A stretch of 64,000 bases of DNA, taken from the NCBI RefSeq assembly GCF_005405485.1, contig NZ_BJED01000002.1, positions 229,624 to 293,623 on the forward strand, in the 5' to 3' direction. Shown piece by piece: positions 50,176 to 58,455 of this stretch (the stretch's first letter is position 1; each line of letters begins with the position of its first letter). The notes beneath the pieces are model-generated. The model searched no databases. It saw nothing but the letters and a program-made list of their open reading frames with translations, and had not been told where the DNA came from. The position numbers and the translations under genes are program-made. Source of the DNA: Enterococcus hulanensis (lineage in GTDB: Bacteria; Bacillota; Bacilli; Lactobacillales; Enterococcaceae).

Positions 50176-51561
50176 TCAGACATTATTCAGTTTTTTCTTG
50201 CTTGTTTGGAAGATCAAAAGTGCAAATAAACTAACAATACTTAATAGAAAGAAAATATTTTGGTAAGTGCTCAAATTTGCGGCAGTGGAGAATAGGTTTA
50301 ATTTATCTGTTGCACGGCTGGCAATCAATTTTCCGCAGACTGCAATCCCTAGTGAGCCACTGATATTGATTGATAAATCATTCAATCCGATGCCGCGGCC
50401 AATTTCATTTGACGGCAAAGTACTTGTTACGGTATCCAAGAGGGGCGAGTATAGTGTGTTAAATCCCACGAAAAAGAAAATACCACTGATACCTAAAATG
50501 ATTGTGCCCTGACCAATGAATAATCCCGCTAATACTAATCCCACTGTAATTAATAGAATCCCTAAAAGAATCGTGTTCTCACGTCCGATTTTTTTGGTGA
50601 TTTTGTCACCTACACCGCCAACGATCGCCGCGGCAATATAAGCCGGAAGGAGGATATAGGAAACAAGTGAAAGTGGCTCCTTCAATCCATCGGTTACAAC
50701 AAAAGTACTCACAAAGGAAAAGGCGAACTGAACAAGATAAATACTGACTACTACTGTTAAAGCACGAATATAGCGTTTGTTTTCTTTGAAAAATTGAGGA
50801 GTAATAAAGGCTTGGTCATTCCGGCTGATATAAAATAGGAAGATGAAGGTTAAACCAATCATCACTAACAAGAAAGGAAGCCTTAACCCATCTACAAACA
50901 GTGTCAGAAAGACGATCATCCCGCTAAATAGAATCAAACCAATAAAATCGACCTTTTTCTTTTTTCCTTGCTGCTCAACGGGGGCATATTTCATTACAAG
51001 CGGTATGAACAGCATCGAGCACAAAGGAATCAATAGTAGAACCTGCCAAGGAACGTAGGTCGTAATGATTCCTCCTACTAGCACACCAGCCGCTTGTGCA
51101 ACCTGAAAGCAAGCGGTGAAATACGCAAAATATTTAATCTTGGTATTTCCCTCAAGATAGCGAGACGCGATAACTAAATAAAGCGAACTGATCGCAGCTT
51201 GACCCATTGTTTGAGTCGCTCTGGCTACAACAATCATGCCGTAGTTTCCTTGAAAAACAAAACCCCAAACAGAACCTAAGCTCAACATCGAAATACCAAA
51301 AATCAGCAGCTTTTTGACGGGAATATAATCCGAAAGGGTGCCATAAATCACACTGCAAACCCCAAGTGTGATCGTCGTGATCGTTGCTTGAATACTTGCT
51401 GTACTAGCAGAAATACTGAAATTTGCGGCAATTAAAGGTGAGACAGTAACAAATGCTTGGACCATCAAATTCGACAAAACAAATAAAATCAGCAGGCCGG
51501 GCATTAATTTTTTAACATCACCATTTGTTTGTTCGTTAGACAACATTTTCTCGTCCATCAT
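50176..51561 (-). CDS. MFS transporter, 14-TM-like
   Basis: This is a 461-residue major facilitator with 13-14 predicted helices. The N-terminal motif region (STASIQATITTITLGVCSVIYGTLSDYIPVKKLLIFG) carries the loop 2-3 motif A equivalent, and RATQTMGQAA resembles motif B. This resembles DHA2-type drug or nucleoside-product exporters. It starts 13 bases after the nucleoside hydrolase gene, so the pair are one operon. Uptake or export of nucleosides or ribose is the natural guess from context. Confidence 0.8.
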   Translation of the reverse strand: MMDEKMLSNEQTNGDVKKLMPGLLILFVLSNLMVQAFVTVSPLIAANFSISASTASIQATITTITLGVCSVIYGTLSDYIPVKKLLIFGISMLSLGSVWGFVFQGNYGMIVVARATQTMGQAAISSLYLVIASRYLEGNTKIKYFAYFTACFQVAQAAGVLVGGIITTYVPWQVLLLIPLCSMLFIPLVMKYAPVEQQGKKKKVDFIGLILFSGMIVFLTLFVDGLRLPFLLVMIGLTFIFLFYISRNDQAFITPQFFKENKRYIRALTVVVSIYLVQFAFSFVSTFVVTDGLKEPLSLVSYILLPAYIAAAIVGGVGDKITKKIGRENTILLGILLITVGLVLAGLFIGQGTIILGISGIFFFVGFNTLYSPLLDTVTSTLPSNEIGRGIGLNDLSINISGSLGIAVCGKLIASRATDKLNLFSTAANLSTYQNIFFLLSIVSLFALLIFQTSKKKLNNV

Positions 51562-51574
51562 GTCCTCTCCTTTG

Positions 51575-52525
51575 CTAATTCTGAAACAGCGTCTCTAACG
51601 TATGACAGAGACCTGTGACTACCTTTGTCGAATCGACATCAATACAGACCTGAACATTTGGGGCATCATCGCGCAATTTTTCAGTAACGCCAATCGTTCT
51701 TCCAATAGAAGCGCCTTGTGTTTCGACTGTCATAAATAAGGGCAGCATCGTGAAATATTCTGGGTGGATCGCTGCTGCCACGGCCGACGGATCATGGAGA
51801 CAGCAACCATTTAGATAAGGAGCTATTTCTTCATGGACATGGATATAGTGGTCGACAATATCTGCATATTTTTCTCCTGCTTGACTAGCCGTTTTTCTCC
51901 AACGCTCGGTATCAGAATAGTGGAGGACAGACCGCATTGTCACATCTAATCCGACCATAATTATCGGTGTACCGCTTTCAAAAAGCAGTTTTGCCGCTTC
52001 AGGATCTTGTGAGATATTTGCTTCCGCAAATGGACTGACATTTCCTGGAACTGTTAGCGCGCCGCCCATGATAACTACTTTTCCAATTTCTTTAGATAAG
52101 TCTGGGTACAATTTGAGCGCTTTGCCTAGATTGGTCATAGGACCCGTTGCGATGATTGATAGTTCATTCTTGTACTTCTTCACTGAGTCAATAATGAAAT
52201 TTACGCCGCTTTGCGGTTCGAAGGTACGTTTAGCAGAGTGAAGGCCAATTTCTCCCACACCGTTTTGTCCATGAATCTTTGCACTGATGTCTAAACGATC
52301 AAATTTCGTCTTGTTTAAGGCATGTTCTTCGCCCATAAAAACTGGAATATCTGTTCTGTTTAGTATTTCCAACAGGTTTAGAACATTTTCTACACCTTGT
52401 TTAGTATAAACATTGCCATAAGTCCCAACGACACCAATAACCTCTAATTCTTCTGATCCAACAGCGTAGGCTAGAGCCATGGCATCATCAATCCCAGTGT
52501 CAATATCCAAAATCACTTTCTTCAT
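51575..52525 (-). CDS. Nucleoside hydrolase (inosine-uridine preferring family)
   Basis: This 316-residue hydrolase splits nucleosides to base plus ribose. The Ca2+-binding DIDTGIDDAMAL motif (7-18) is intact, NLGKALKLYP, GGALTVPGNVSPFAEANISQDPEAA and GLDVT blocks follow, and a catalytic His lies in CCLHDPSAVAAA. It is the first gene of an operon with the MFS transporter and lies downstream of two perfect TATACATGTATA palindromes. The divergently placed regulator candidate is the GntR protein encoded next to it. Confidence 0.9.
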   Translation of the reverse strand: MKKVILDIDTGIDDAMALAYAVGSEELEVIGVVGTYGNVYTKQGVENVLNLLEILNRTDIPVFMGEEHALNKTKFDRLDISAKIHGQNGVGEIGLHSAKRTFEPQSGVNFIIDSVKKYKNELSIIATGPMTNLGKALKLYPDLSKEIGKVVIMGGALTVPGNVSPFAEANISQDPEAAKLLFESGTPIIMVGLDVTMRSVLHYSDTERWRKTASQAGEKYADIVDHYIHVHEEIAPYLNGCCLHDPSAVAAAIHPEYFTMLPLFMTVETQGASIGRTIGVTEKLRDDAPNVQVCIDVDSTKVVTGLCHTLETLFQN

Positions 52526-52610
52526 TTTCCATACTCCTTTATTGAATAAATTTTGATACTGCTTAGACTATCAACCGGTTTGTAGTTTTCAGCATATGTC
52601 ACAAATAAAA

Positions 52611-52641
52611 TATACATGTATAAAGTATCTATACATGTATA
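52611..52641 (-). promoter_or_regulatory. Two perfect operators TATACATGTATA before the nucleoside hydrolase operon
   Basis: The 12-base palindrome occurs at 52611-52622 and again at 52630-52641, centre to centre 19 bases. They lie about 90-115 bases upstream of the nucleoside hydrolase start. They are the probable sites of the adjacent GntR/UTRA regulator. Confidence 0.75.
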
Positions 52642-52665
52642 GTAAAGCGGTTACACTGGTTTGTC

Positions 52666-52699
52666 AATAAAAAAAAGACAATCTTTTTCAGATTGTCTA
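52666..52699 (-). terminator. Intrinsic terminator of the gntR gene
   Basis: On the minus strand AGACAATCT and AGATTGTCT form a hairpin followed by a run of T residues (the A-run at 52670-52676 on the plus strand). The stem reaches the stop codon. Confidence 0.85.
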
Positions 52700-53443
52700 A
52701 GAATTTTTAACGCCATTGATTTCGATATGACTTTTATCGATTGGGAGATAGTGTTTATTATGCAGAGAAGGAAGCTTATCGTCTAAATAGATTTCTTCTT
52801 GAACTAAGTAGAATTGGTCTTTTTCAGAGATTTTATACCTTATCGCAGAAATATTTCCAACAGTCGAATATTGAACTTGGAGCTTTGTATGCTTAGCATC
52901 GCGATAAATTTGTTCGTTGAGGAAAGCCTTAAAGGACTCAATATCTTTGAGGTCGATCTCTTTTTCGGTTAAAACCTCTACAGGCATCGTCGAAAAAGTA
53001 AATGCGACCGGTGTTCCCTTAGACTTATACCAACGATCAATGAAGACAACTACGGCTACTTTTCTTTGCAGGATCTCATTTGTATACTCGGTAGAAGGTT
53101 CGATATGAAAGTCAATTTCCACTTCATCTACCTCTGCATCGAGACAAGTGTAGATCGGATTTGCGATAGTCTCTAAGCCTGAAGTCCATTTAGAAGAGTT
53201 GCTGATAACAAAGTTTCCTTTTCCTTTGATTATTTTGATAACGCCATCATCTTGTAAAAACTGTAGCGCTTGTCTAAGCGTCATTCTCGAAACGCCCATT
53301 TGCTTGGCTAAAGTATTTTCGGGCGGAAGTTGTGAATCAAGAGGATACGTCCCATTTTTAATCAACTCATACAAGTTTTCATAAACGGTTACGTAACGCA
53401 ATTTTCTTTTGCGGTCAATTTCAAGCCGCTCATCATTATACAT
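52697..53443 (-). CDS. GntR-family regulator with UTRA ligand domain
   Basis: This 248-residue regulator has an N-terminal winged helix (about 18-85: YPLDSQLPPENTLAKQMGVSRMTLRQALQFLQDDGVI is the classic HutC-subfamily pattern) and a UTRA effector domain (about 100-240). It is preceded by a good site (AGGAGG) and a TATAAT box near 53475 on the minus strand. It likely represses the nucleoside hydrolase/MFS operon via TATACATGTATA, and a third near-copy overlaps its own start codon. Confidence 0.9.
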   Translation of the reverse strand: MYNDERLEIDRKRKLRYVTVYENLYELIKNGTYPLDSQLPPENTLAKQMGVSRMTLRQALQFLQDDGVIKIIKGKGNFVISNSSKWTSGLETIANPIYTCLDAEVDEVEIDFHIEPSTEYTNEILQRKVAVVVFIDRWYKSKGTPVAFTFSTMPVEVLTEKEIDLKDIESFKAFLNEQIYRDAKHTKLQVQYSTVGNISAIRYKISEKDQFYLVQEEIYLDDKLPSLHNKHYLPIDKSHIEINGVKNS

Positions 53444-53448
53444 GTCTA
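53437..53448 (-). promoter_or_regulatory. Near-perfect TATACATGTATA copy overlapping the gntR start codon
   Basis: TATACATGTCTA matches the operator at 11 of 12 bases and includes the CAT that is the gntR start on the minus strand. It suggests autoregulation, though an ATG contributes three of the matching bases by necessity. Confidence 0.45.
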
Positions 53449-53631
53449 AACCTCCTTGCTTTTGTTATTGTTATTATACAACAAATTAAGAAGCGATGGT
53501 CCGATTTATCTGAATAAGAAATCCGCTGCATACTGAAATCAAAAAGACTCTTTTATTTTTCAGAAAAATGAATACCTTAATATGAACTAATTCGATATAA
53601 TGGTATCATCTCTTGGAGGAAGTGAGCATTG

Positions 53632-54102
53632 ATGGGAAATTTTTTTCGTCCTGAAATAATTATCGCAATTTTATTAGCGATTCTGATCGTCTTTTTTGTT
53701 CTATTTCGGATAATGAAGCGTCGGCAACAAGTTAAGACGGAAACGGAGACGCTGCGCAAACCTGAGCGGACTGAAGATGGCCCGACGGTCATGGCGGCTT
53801 CGCTGAGCATATTGCAATCTTATAAGAGCAATCTAAATAAATACGGCTATCCTTATTTTCAAGAAACCACGCCGTTTGTTTTGCAGCAGCTAAGAGCAGA
53901 AGCGGATAGTTTGGTGATTGAAACGAAGGCGAACCAGCAGATTTTTGATCTGTTGCAGGAAAATTATCACGGTTTGGCGAATTTCCAGCAAGCCTCGATA
54001 ACGGATAAGAAAAAGCTGGAGCTGGAAGTGTTGAATCATGTCAATAAAACCATCATCACGTGGCGGACTTATTTGAGAGAAGTTGGTGAAAGCAATGGCT
54101 AA
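53632..54102 (+). CDS. Single-pass membrane protein of unknown function (156 residues)
   Basis: It has one N-terminal membrane segment (residues 8-28: IIIAILLAILIVFFVLFRIM), then a charged cytoplasmic part with helical character (KTETETLRKPERTED, later LRAEADSLVIETKANQQIFDLL). ATG 53632 follows GGAGGAAGTGAG. It overlaps the editing-protein gene by 8 bases, so the two are translationally coupled. No family was recognised. Confidence 0.65.
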   Translation: MGNFFRPEIIIAILLAILIVFFVLFRIMKRRQQVKTETETLRKPERTEDGPTVMAASLSILQSYKSNLNKYGYPYFQETTPFVLQQLRAEADSLVIETKANQQIFDLLQENYHGLANFQQASITDKKKLELEVLNHVNKTIITWRTYLREVGESNG

Positions 54103-54601
54103 AGCGACGGATACCGAAGTTTACCAACTGCTGAAAGAGTGGCAGATTCCTTATGATCGCATCGATCACAAGGCCGTTTATACAGTAGCGGAAATCGATT
54201 TTTCAATCGACGGCAGTGATGTAAAAAATTTATTGATGAAGAGCAAGAAGACTAAAAAGTATTACTTCGTGATTTGTCCGGGGCAAAAACGACTGGACAT
54301 CAAGGCCCTTGCTAAAGTATTAGGGGAAAGTCAATTATCCTTCGCTTCAGAAGCAGAGCTTTTTGAGCTGCTTGGTTTAGAGCGGGGGTCTGTGACACCG
54401 TTAGCCTTGCCCCATGATACAGAACATCAGATCACGCTGGTTATCGATGAAGCGATCGATCAAACAGAAAAAATCGGCTTTCATCCCAACACCAATACGG
54501 CAACCTTAGTGATCGCCTTTCGTGATTTCCAACGATTCTTAAAAAAGCTGGCGATCGAACCTCAATATGCAGCTGTCCCAGCAAAGCAGCCCGAAGTTTA
54601 A
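54095..54601 (+). CDS. YbaK/ProX-type aminoacyl-tRNA editing domain protein
   Basis: This 168-residue stand-alone protein of the YbaK/prolyl-tRNA deacylase fold has YQLLKEWQIPYDRIDHKAVYTVAEID at the N-terminus, KNLLMKSKKTKKYYFVICPGQKRLDIKAL in the middle and GSVTPLAL followed by an FHPNTNTATLVI block. These correspond to the ProX/PrdX subgroup, which deacylates Ala-tRNA-Pro. ATG 54095 overlaps the upstream gene. Confidence 0.85.
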   Translation: MAKATDTEVYQLLKEWQIPYDRIDHKAVYTVAEIDFSIDGSDVKNLLMKSKKTKKYYFVICPGQKRLDIKALAKVLGESQLSFASEAELFELLGLERGSVTPLALPHDTEHQITLVIDEAIDQTEKIGFHPNTNTATLVIAFRDFQRFLKKLAIEPQYAAVPAKQPEV

Positions 54602-54619
54602 ACTTCGAGCTGCTTTTTT
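54585..54619 (+). terminator. Intrinsic terminator
   Basis: AGCAGC and CGAAGTTTAAACTTCG and GCTGCT make a two-part stem followed by TTTTTT. The stem includes the stop codon of the editing-protein gene. Confidence 0.88.
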
Positions 54620-54624
54620 GCAGC

Positions 54625-54656
54625 AAAAAAGCCTCGCAGCGAACCTGCGAGGCTTT
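54625..54656 (-). terminator. Intrinsic terminator of the flippase gene
   Basis: AAAGCCTCGCAG and CTGCGAGGCTTT form the stem. On the minus strand it is followed by TTTTTT. Confidence 0.85.
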
Positions 54657-54664
54657 AATATTTT

Positions 54665-56437
54665 TTACCGCATCTTCAATCGACGGCGAATCCCATCTAC
54701 ACGCGGGCCTAATAATTTATCAGCCATTCGTGTTTTCAGGGCTAGGATCATATAGGTGAATCCGCCAAAGGCTGCGACGACTAAAATAATGATCATGGAT
54801 TGCATCTTCGAATCCGAGCTCAAGATCATTTCGCAACCAAATTTCACAACAAAAGCAACAACACCCATAATCAGCGACATCACTGTGACTTTAGCGATAG
54901 CTGTCATGGTTTCTCTAAATGGAAATTGCGTGATGACATGGATTCGGTCCAACAAGAACATATTTGCAACTAAGAATCCAACGAATGTCGCAATCAGCGG
55001 ACCATAAGCTTCGAACATATAAGTCAATGGGAATTGCGTCACGATTTTGACAAAAATCCCGATACATAAAAACCAGACTGCCTGCATATTGCCGTCCAAG
55101 CCTTGCAGCATCGTTGAACAGACCATGAACAGTCCCATCATGATTCCCACCACACAGGAGGCGGCTAATAATTGGGAACCAAGCAGATTAGGCCAGTAGA
55201 ACAAAGTATTCAACGGATAAGCCAAGACAAACATCCCGATAGTCGCCGGCATCATGACAAAGAAGAGTAATTGAATATTATTCGTTACCAATTTTGCTAA
55301 GCCTTCGTGGTCTTTTTTCGTGTAGCGTTCCGTGATTAACGGCAGACCAGCCGTTGCCATCGCAGTCCCAAGAGCGATCACGACCATCGTCAATTTGTCC
55401 GGATTGGCAGAGATCAGCGCAAAGAGATCGGCGTTTTTCGCGGCAGAATAATCCGTCACGATCGACATGATTTTTTCAAAGGAATACTGATCGATTAATT
55501 TGAAAATACTGATGGCACTGCCGACGATAATAAAAGGGATCGCCTGCTGGATCATCTGTAAAATCAATTGACGGCCAGAGAAGGTAATCTGATTATTGCT
55601 TTCTTTGATTAACTCACGAAAGGCTGTCCGTTCCTTGAGCAGCGAGAACAATAGAACCCCCATCGCGAAGGCCACACCGATAAAGGCAGCGAAGGTCGAA
55701 TGGACTACCGCTGTTTTGTAGCTGCCGTTGTTGATCTGCATAATAATGAAAGCCGAAGCCAGCATGTAGCAGACCCGAGCGATTTGTTCGACGATCTGAG
55801 AGATCGCATAAGGCTTCATGTTGTTGTTCCCTTGGAAAAAGCCGCGAATCACACTCATGGCAGGGAAGATCAGCAGCACGACACTCAATGAGCGCATCAC
55901 CGGAACCAAATCGGCGTTTCCTTGGGACAGGTAAGGGGCGCCTAAGAACATGATGGCGGCACAAATCACACCGCCGATGGTCATCAGCCGCATCGTATAG
56001 AATAGTAGTTTTTTACTCAAGCCGTATTCGTTCATTGAATTGTAGCGGGCGGTCTGTTTCGCCACCGCCGCTGGAATCCCGGCAGTCGAGATCATTAAAA
56101 AGAGGGCGTAAACATTGTAGCCCTTAGTATATAAATAATTGGCCTCTAAACCATGAGGCTGCATCCAAGCGATCCATGGAATCACGTAAACCGCGCCTAA
56201 TAACCGTGAGAAGATATTGCCGACCGTCAGCCAAGCCGTGCTTTGCACCATTTTTTCTTGGGCAGTGGCTTGTTTTTTCGGTTTTTCGGCAACTGTTTCT
56301 GTCGGTTCTATTTCAGGTGTCTGCGGCGCACTTTCTTCGGGTTCTTTTTTTTGCGGCGGAACCGCGTCATTATGATAACGAGCGACCCGTGACCGCGAAG
56401 GGTTCAGTTCGTTATCGTGTTTATTTTTATCAGTCAT
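54665..56437 (-). CDS. MOP-superfamily flippase, MurJ/YtgP-like
   Basis: This is a 590-residue protein with a polar Pro/Glu-rich cytoplasmic N-terminus (residues 1-60), then about 14 membrane helices and a basic tail. The helices open with STAWLTVGNIFSRLLGAVYVIPWIAWM, and MSVIRGFFQGNNNMKPYAISQIVEQIARV is the characteristic block of the YtgP/SpoVB/MurJ group that flips lipid-linked wall precursors. A lipid II flippase role is the likeliest, though polysaccharide flippases share these motifs. It is monocistronic with its own terminator. Confidence 0.85.
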   Translation of the reverse strand: MTDKNKHDNELNPSRSRVARYHNDAVPPQKKEPEESAPQTPEIEPTETVAEKPKKQATAQEKMVQSTAWLTVGNIFSRLLGAVYVIPWIAWMQPHGLEANYLYTKGYNVYALFLMISTAGIPAAVAKQTARYNSMNEYGLSKKLLFYTMRLMTIGGVICAAIMFLGAPYLSQGNADLVPVMRSLSVVLLIFPAMSVIRGFFQGNNNMKPYAISQIVEQIARVCYMLASAFIIMQINNGSYKTAVVHSTFAAFIGVAFAMGVLLFSLLKERTAFRELIKESNNQITFSGRQLILQMIQQAIPFIIVGSAISIFKLIDQYSFEKIMSIVTDYSAAKNADLFALISANPDKLTMVVIALGTAMATAGLPLITERYTKKDHEGLAKLVTNNIQLLFFVMMPATIGMFVLAYPLNTLFYWPNLLGSQLLAASCVVGIMMGLFMVCSTMLQGLDGNMQAVWFLCIGIFVKIVTQFPLTYMFEAYGPLIATFVGFLVANMFLLDRIHVITQFPFRETMTAIAKVTVMSLIMGVVAFVVKFGCEMILSSDSKMQSMIIILVVAAFGGFTYMILALKTRMADKLLGPRVDGIRRRLKMR

Positions 56438-56514
56438 ATAAACCAGCTTTCTGCAACAGTGTCCTCCATATTTTACCTGTTCTCTCCTCTAGTTACAATC
56501 CTGTGTCGTAATCT

Positions 56515-57210
56515 TTAAGATTTCGGAATAAAGGTGTTGATATGATTCGCAAAGCTTTCAAGGTTACGTGTCTGAATATAGACTGATCCGCGGCCATGAA
56601 ATTCATTTACGACGCCTTCGCCGGTCTTAAAGCCAAAGGTTCCTGATGCCACACGAATGTTGTAATCCAGTGAACTGGTCCAAGCGATCACGTGCTGGTT
56701 ATCGATGATTGCCGGCTCGCGGCCATCCAGCTCAATTTTTTCAATATCACCAAAGGCCGAAACGAGAATTTGCCCGCTGCCGGTGGTTTCCATGACGAAA
56801 AGTCCGCCGGTGCCGCCTAACAGAGCACCCGAAAGTTTTTGCCGCTTCATTTGGTAGTTCACGTTTTCCTCACTGGCAAGAAACGCGCCGGTATTCAAGC
56901 GCCAATGCTCTGCGCCAACATCTAAAGCAAAGATTTTTCCCGGTACAGCAGGTGCCACTGCGATCATCGCTCCGTTGGAATGAGCGGTAGCGGTACTGAT
57001 AAAGAAGCTTTCGCCACTGGTAACTGAGCGGCCTAAAGCACTCAAGGCACCGCCAAGTCCTTTCTTGCCATTGGTGTTCATTTGTCCTTCCAGCTCGATA
57101 TCTCCCAGCTCGTAGACCATCGCGCCTGGTTCGATCCGTAATTTTTCGCCTTGCTGTAAGTGCACCTTCGCGATCGGCGCAAAGGTGCTGTCTGATAATT
57201 CGTAATTCAT
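56515..57210 (-). CDS. AIM24-family protein (TIGR00266-like)
   Basis: This 231-residue protein has the double-psi-barrel-like repeats of the AIM24 family: LQQGEKLRIEPGAMVYELGDIELEGQ, GESFFISTATAHSNG, AVPGKIFALDVG, GGTGGLFVMETTGSGQILVSAFG and KTGEGVVNEFHGRGSVYIQTRN. No signal peptide or membrane span. The function is unknown in bacteria. The start follows AGGGAGTTTTACG. Confidence 0.87.
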   Translation of the reverse strand: MNYELSDSTFAPIAKVHLQQGEKLRIEPGAMVYELGDIELEGQMNTNGKKGLGGALSALGRSVTSGESFFISTATAHSNGAMIAVAPAVPGKIFALDVGAEHWRLNTGAFLASEENVNYQMKRQKLSGALLGGTGGLFVMETTGSGQILVSAFGDIEKIELDGREPAIIDNQHVIAWTSSLDYNIRVASGTFGFKTGEGVVNEFHGRGSVYIQTRNLESFANHINTFIPKS

Positions 57211-57316
57211 CGTAAAACTCCCTTCAAAGACATTTGCTAAAATTATAGCATTTTACGTATCTTTTCTGTGAGATTTTGATAAGATTGTAAAAAGGGAAGA
57301 AAATGGAGGAGAAGGT

Positions 57317-58096
57317 ATGGAGATTCTAACTTTTGAGCAGGTTCAGTTTATTCGCCAACAGAACGCGCTATTGCAGGACATCAATTGGCGGATCGAAGCT
57401 GGGGAGGACTGGGCCGTATTAGGTCTGAACGGCGCAGGAAAAAGCCTGATGCTGAACATGATCTCAGGTAATTTATGGCCATCCAGCGGAAAATTAACCG
57501 TTTTAGGTGAGGTTTTCGGCGAAACGTCGATCCCTGATCTGACTAAAAGAATCGGCTGGGTAAGCCAATCGCTGCAGGAGCGGATTCACCGCGAAGAGCA
57601 GGCGGAATACATCGTATTATCAGGGAAATTTGCCAGCATCGGGATTTATCAGAATTATTCGGAAGCCGACATGGCTGAGGCGAAGCAGCTCTTAATCTCG
57701 CTGGGGGCCAAAAAGCTGGTTGGAAAAGTCTATCAGGTACTTTCTCAAGGGGAGAAGCAGATCGTTTTGATCGCGCGGGCTTTGATGGCTAAGCCGGAGC
57801 TTTTGATTTTAGACGAACCTTGTAACGGATTGGATTTATTTGCGCGAGAAGACCTATTGTCCCGCATCAAAAAGATGAAGCAGGCAGCGGACGCGCCCAG
57901 CTTGTTATACGTGACACACCACACAGAGGAGATCCTGCCGCTGCTGAATCACGTACTGATGATCCGCGATGGCAAAATTTTTAAACAAGGGAAAAGAGCA
58001 GAATTACTCAATGAAACAGTATTGAATGACTTTTATCAACGACCGATCGCGATCCACGAGATGAAGGACGATCGAATGATGGTCATTCCTAAATAA
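57317..58096 (+). CDS. ABC transporter ATP-binding protein (YlmA/ModF-like)
   Basis: This 259-residue single ATPase has Walker A GLNGAGKS (36-43), signature LSQGEKQ and Walker B LLILDEPCNGLD. LSQGEKQ and the INWRIEAGEDWAVLGLNG block are typical of the YlmA/ModF-like group. No permease gene is adjacent, so it may be a non-transport ATPase or partner a distant permease. The start follows GGAGGAGAAGG, with a terminator directly after. Confidence 0.85.
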   Translation: MEILTFEQVQFIRQQNALLQDINWRIEAGEDWAVLGLNGAGKSLMLNMISGNLWPSSGKLTVLGEVFGETSIPDLTKRIGWVSQSLQERIHREEQAEYIVLSGKFASIGIYQNYSEADMAEAKQLLISLGAKKLVGKVYQVLSQGEKQIVLIARALMAKPELLILDEPCNGLDLFAREDLLSRIKKMKQAADAPSLLYVTHHTEEILPLLNHVLMIRDGKIFKQGKRAELLNETVLNDFYQRPIAIHEMKDDRMMVIPK

Positions 58097-58103
58097 TAGA
58101 ATA

Positions 58104-58133
58104 AGTTCCTCAATTTGAGGAGCTTTTTTTTTG
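58104..58133 (+). terminator. Intrinsic terminator
   Basis: AGTTCCTCA pairs with TGAGGAGCT (one G-U pair) followed by TTTTTTT. Confidence 0.88.
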
Positions 58134-58455
58134 TCTGGAAGTGGTTGATAAAAATATCGCAAAAGAAATAAGTGGTCTTTACTGTAGTTCAGCAATTAAG
58201 TTGGTAGAGCGATGGCAAGAATATATTTAGCAAGATTTTAACTCGAAAATAGCTGCCAGCCTTTCCTTTTTTTGGTAATCGAGTTATTTATACCCTGTAT
58301 ATTTATATTTTTATAGAATCTAAAACAGAAATTAAGTGTTGCTAAATGAACGATTTGTGTTCATTTTTCCGAATTTTTATTGCCTTTTAGAATCTGAAAC
58401 TATTTGAACAGGTGTTATAATAAAGGTGACTATGCAAGAGGAGGAGGATTTTAAC
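58134..58455 (+). promoter_or_regulatory. Promoter region of the first LPXTN surface protein gene
   Basis: No gene is seen in this stretch. TGTTATAATAA with -10 box TATAAT at 58416-58421 lies 35 bases before the start codon and is shared with the two paralogous genes downstream. CTGAAAC at 58395 recurs at the same relative position before the third paralogue. Confidence 0.65.
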
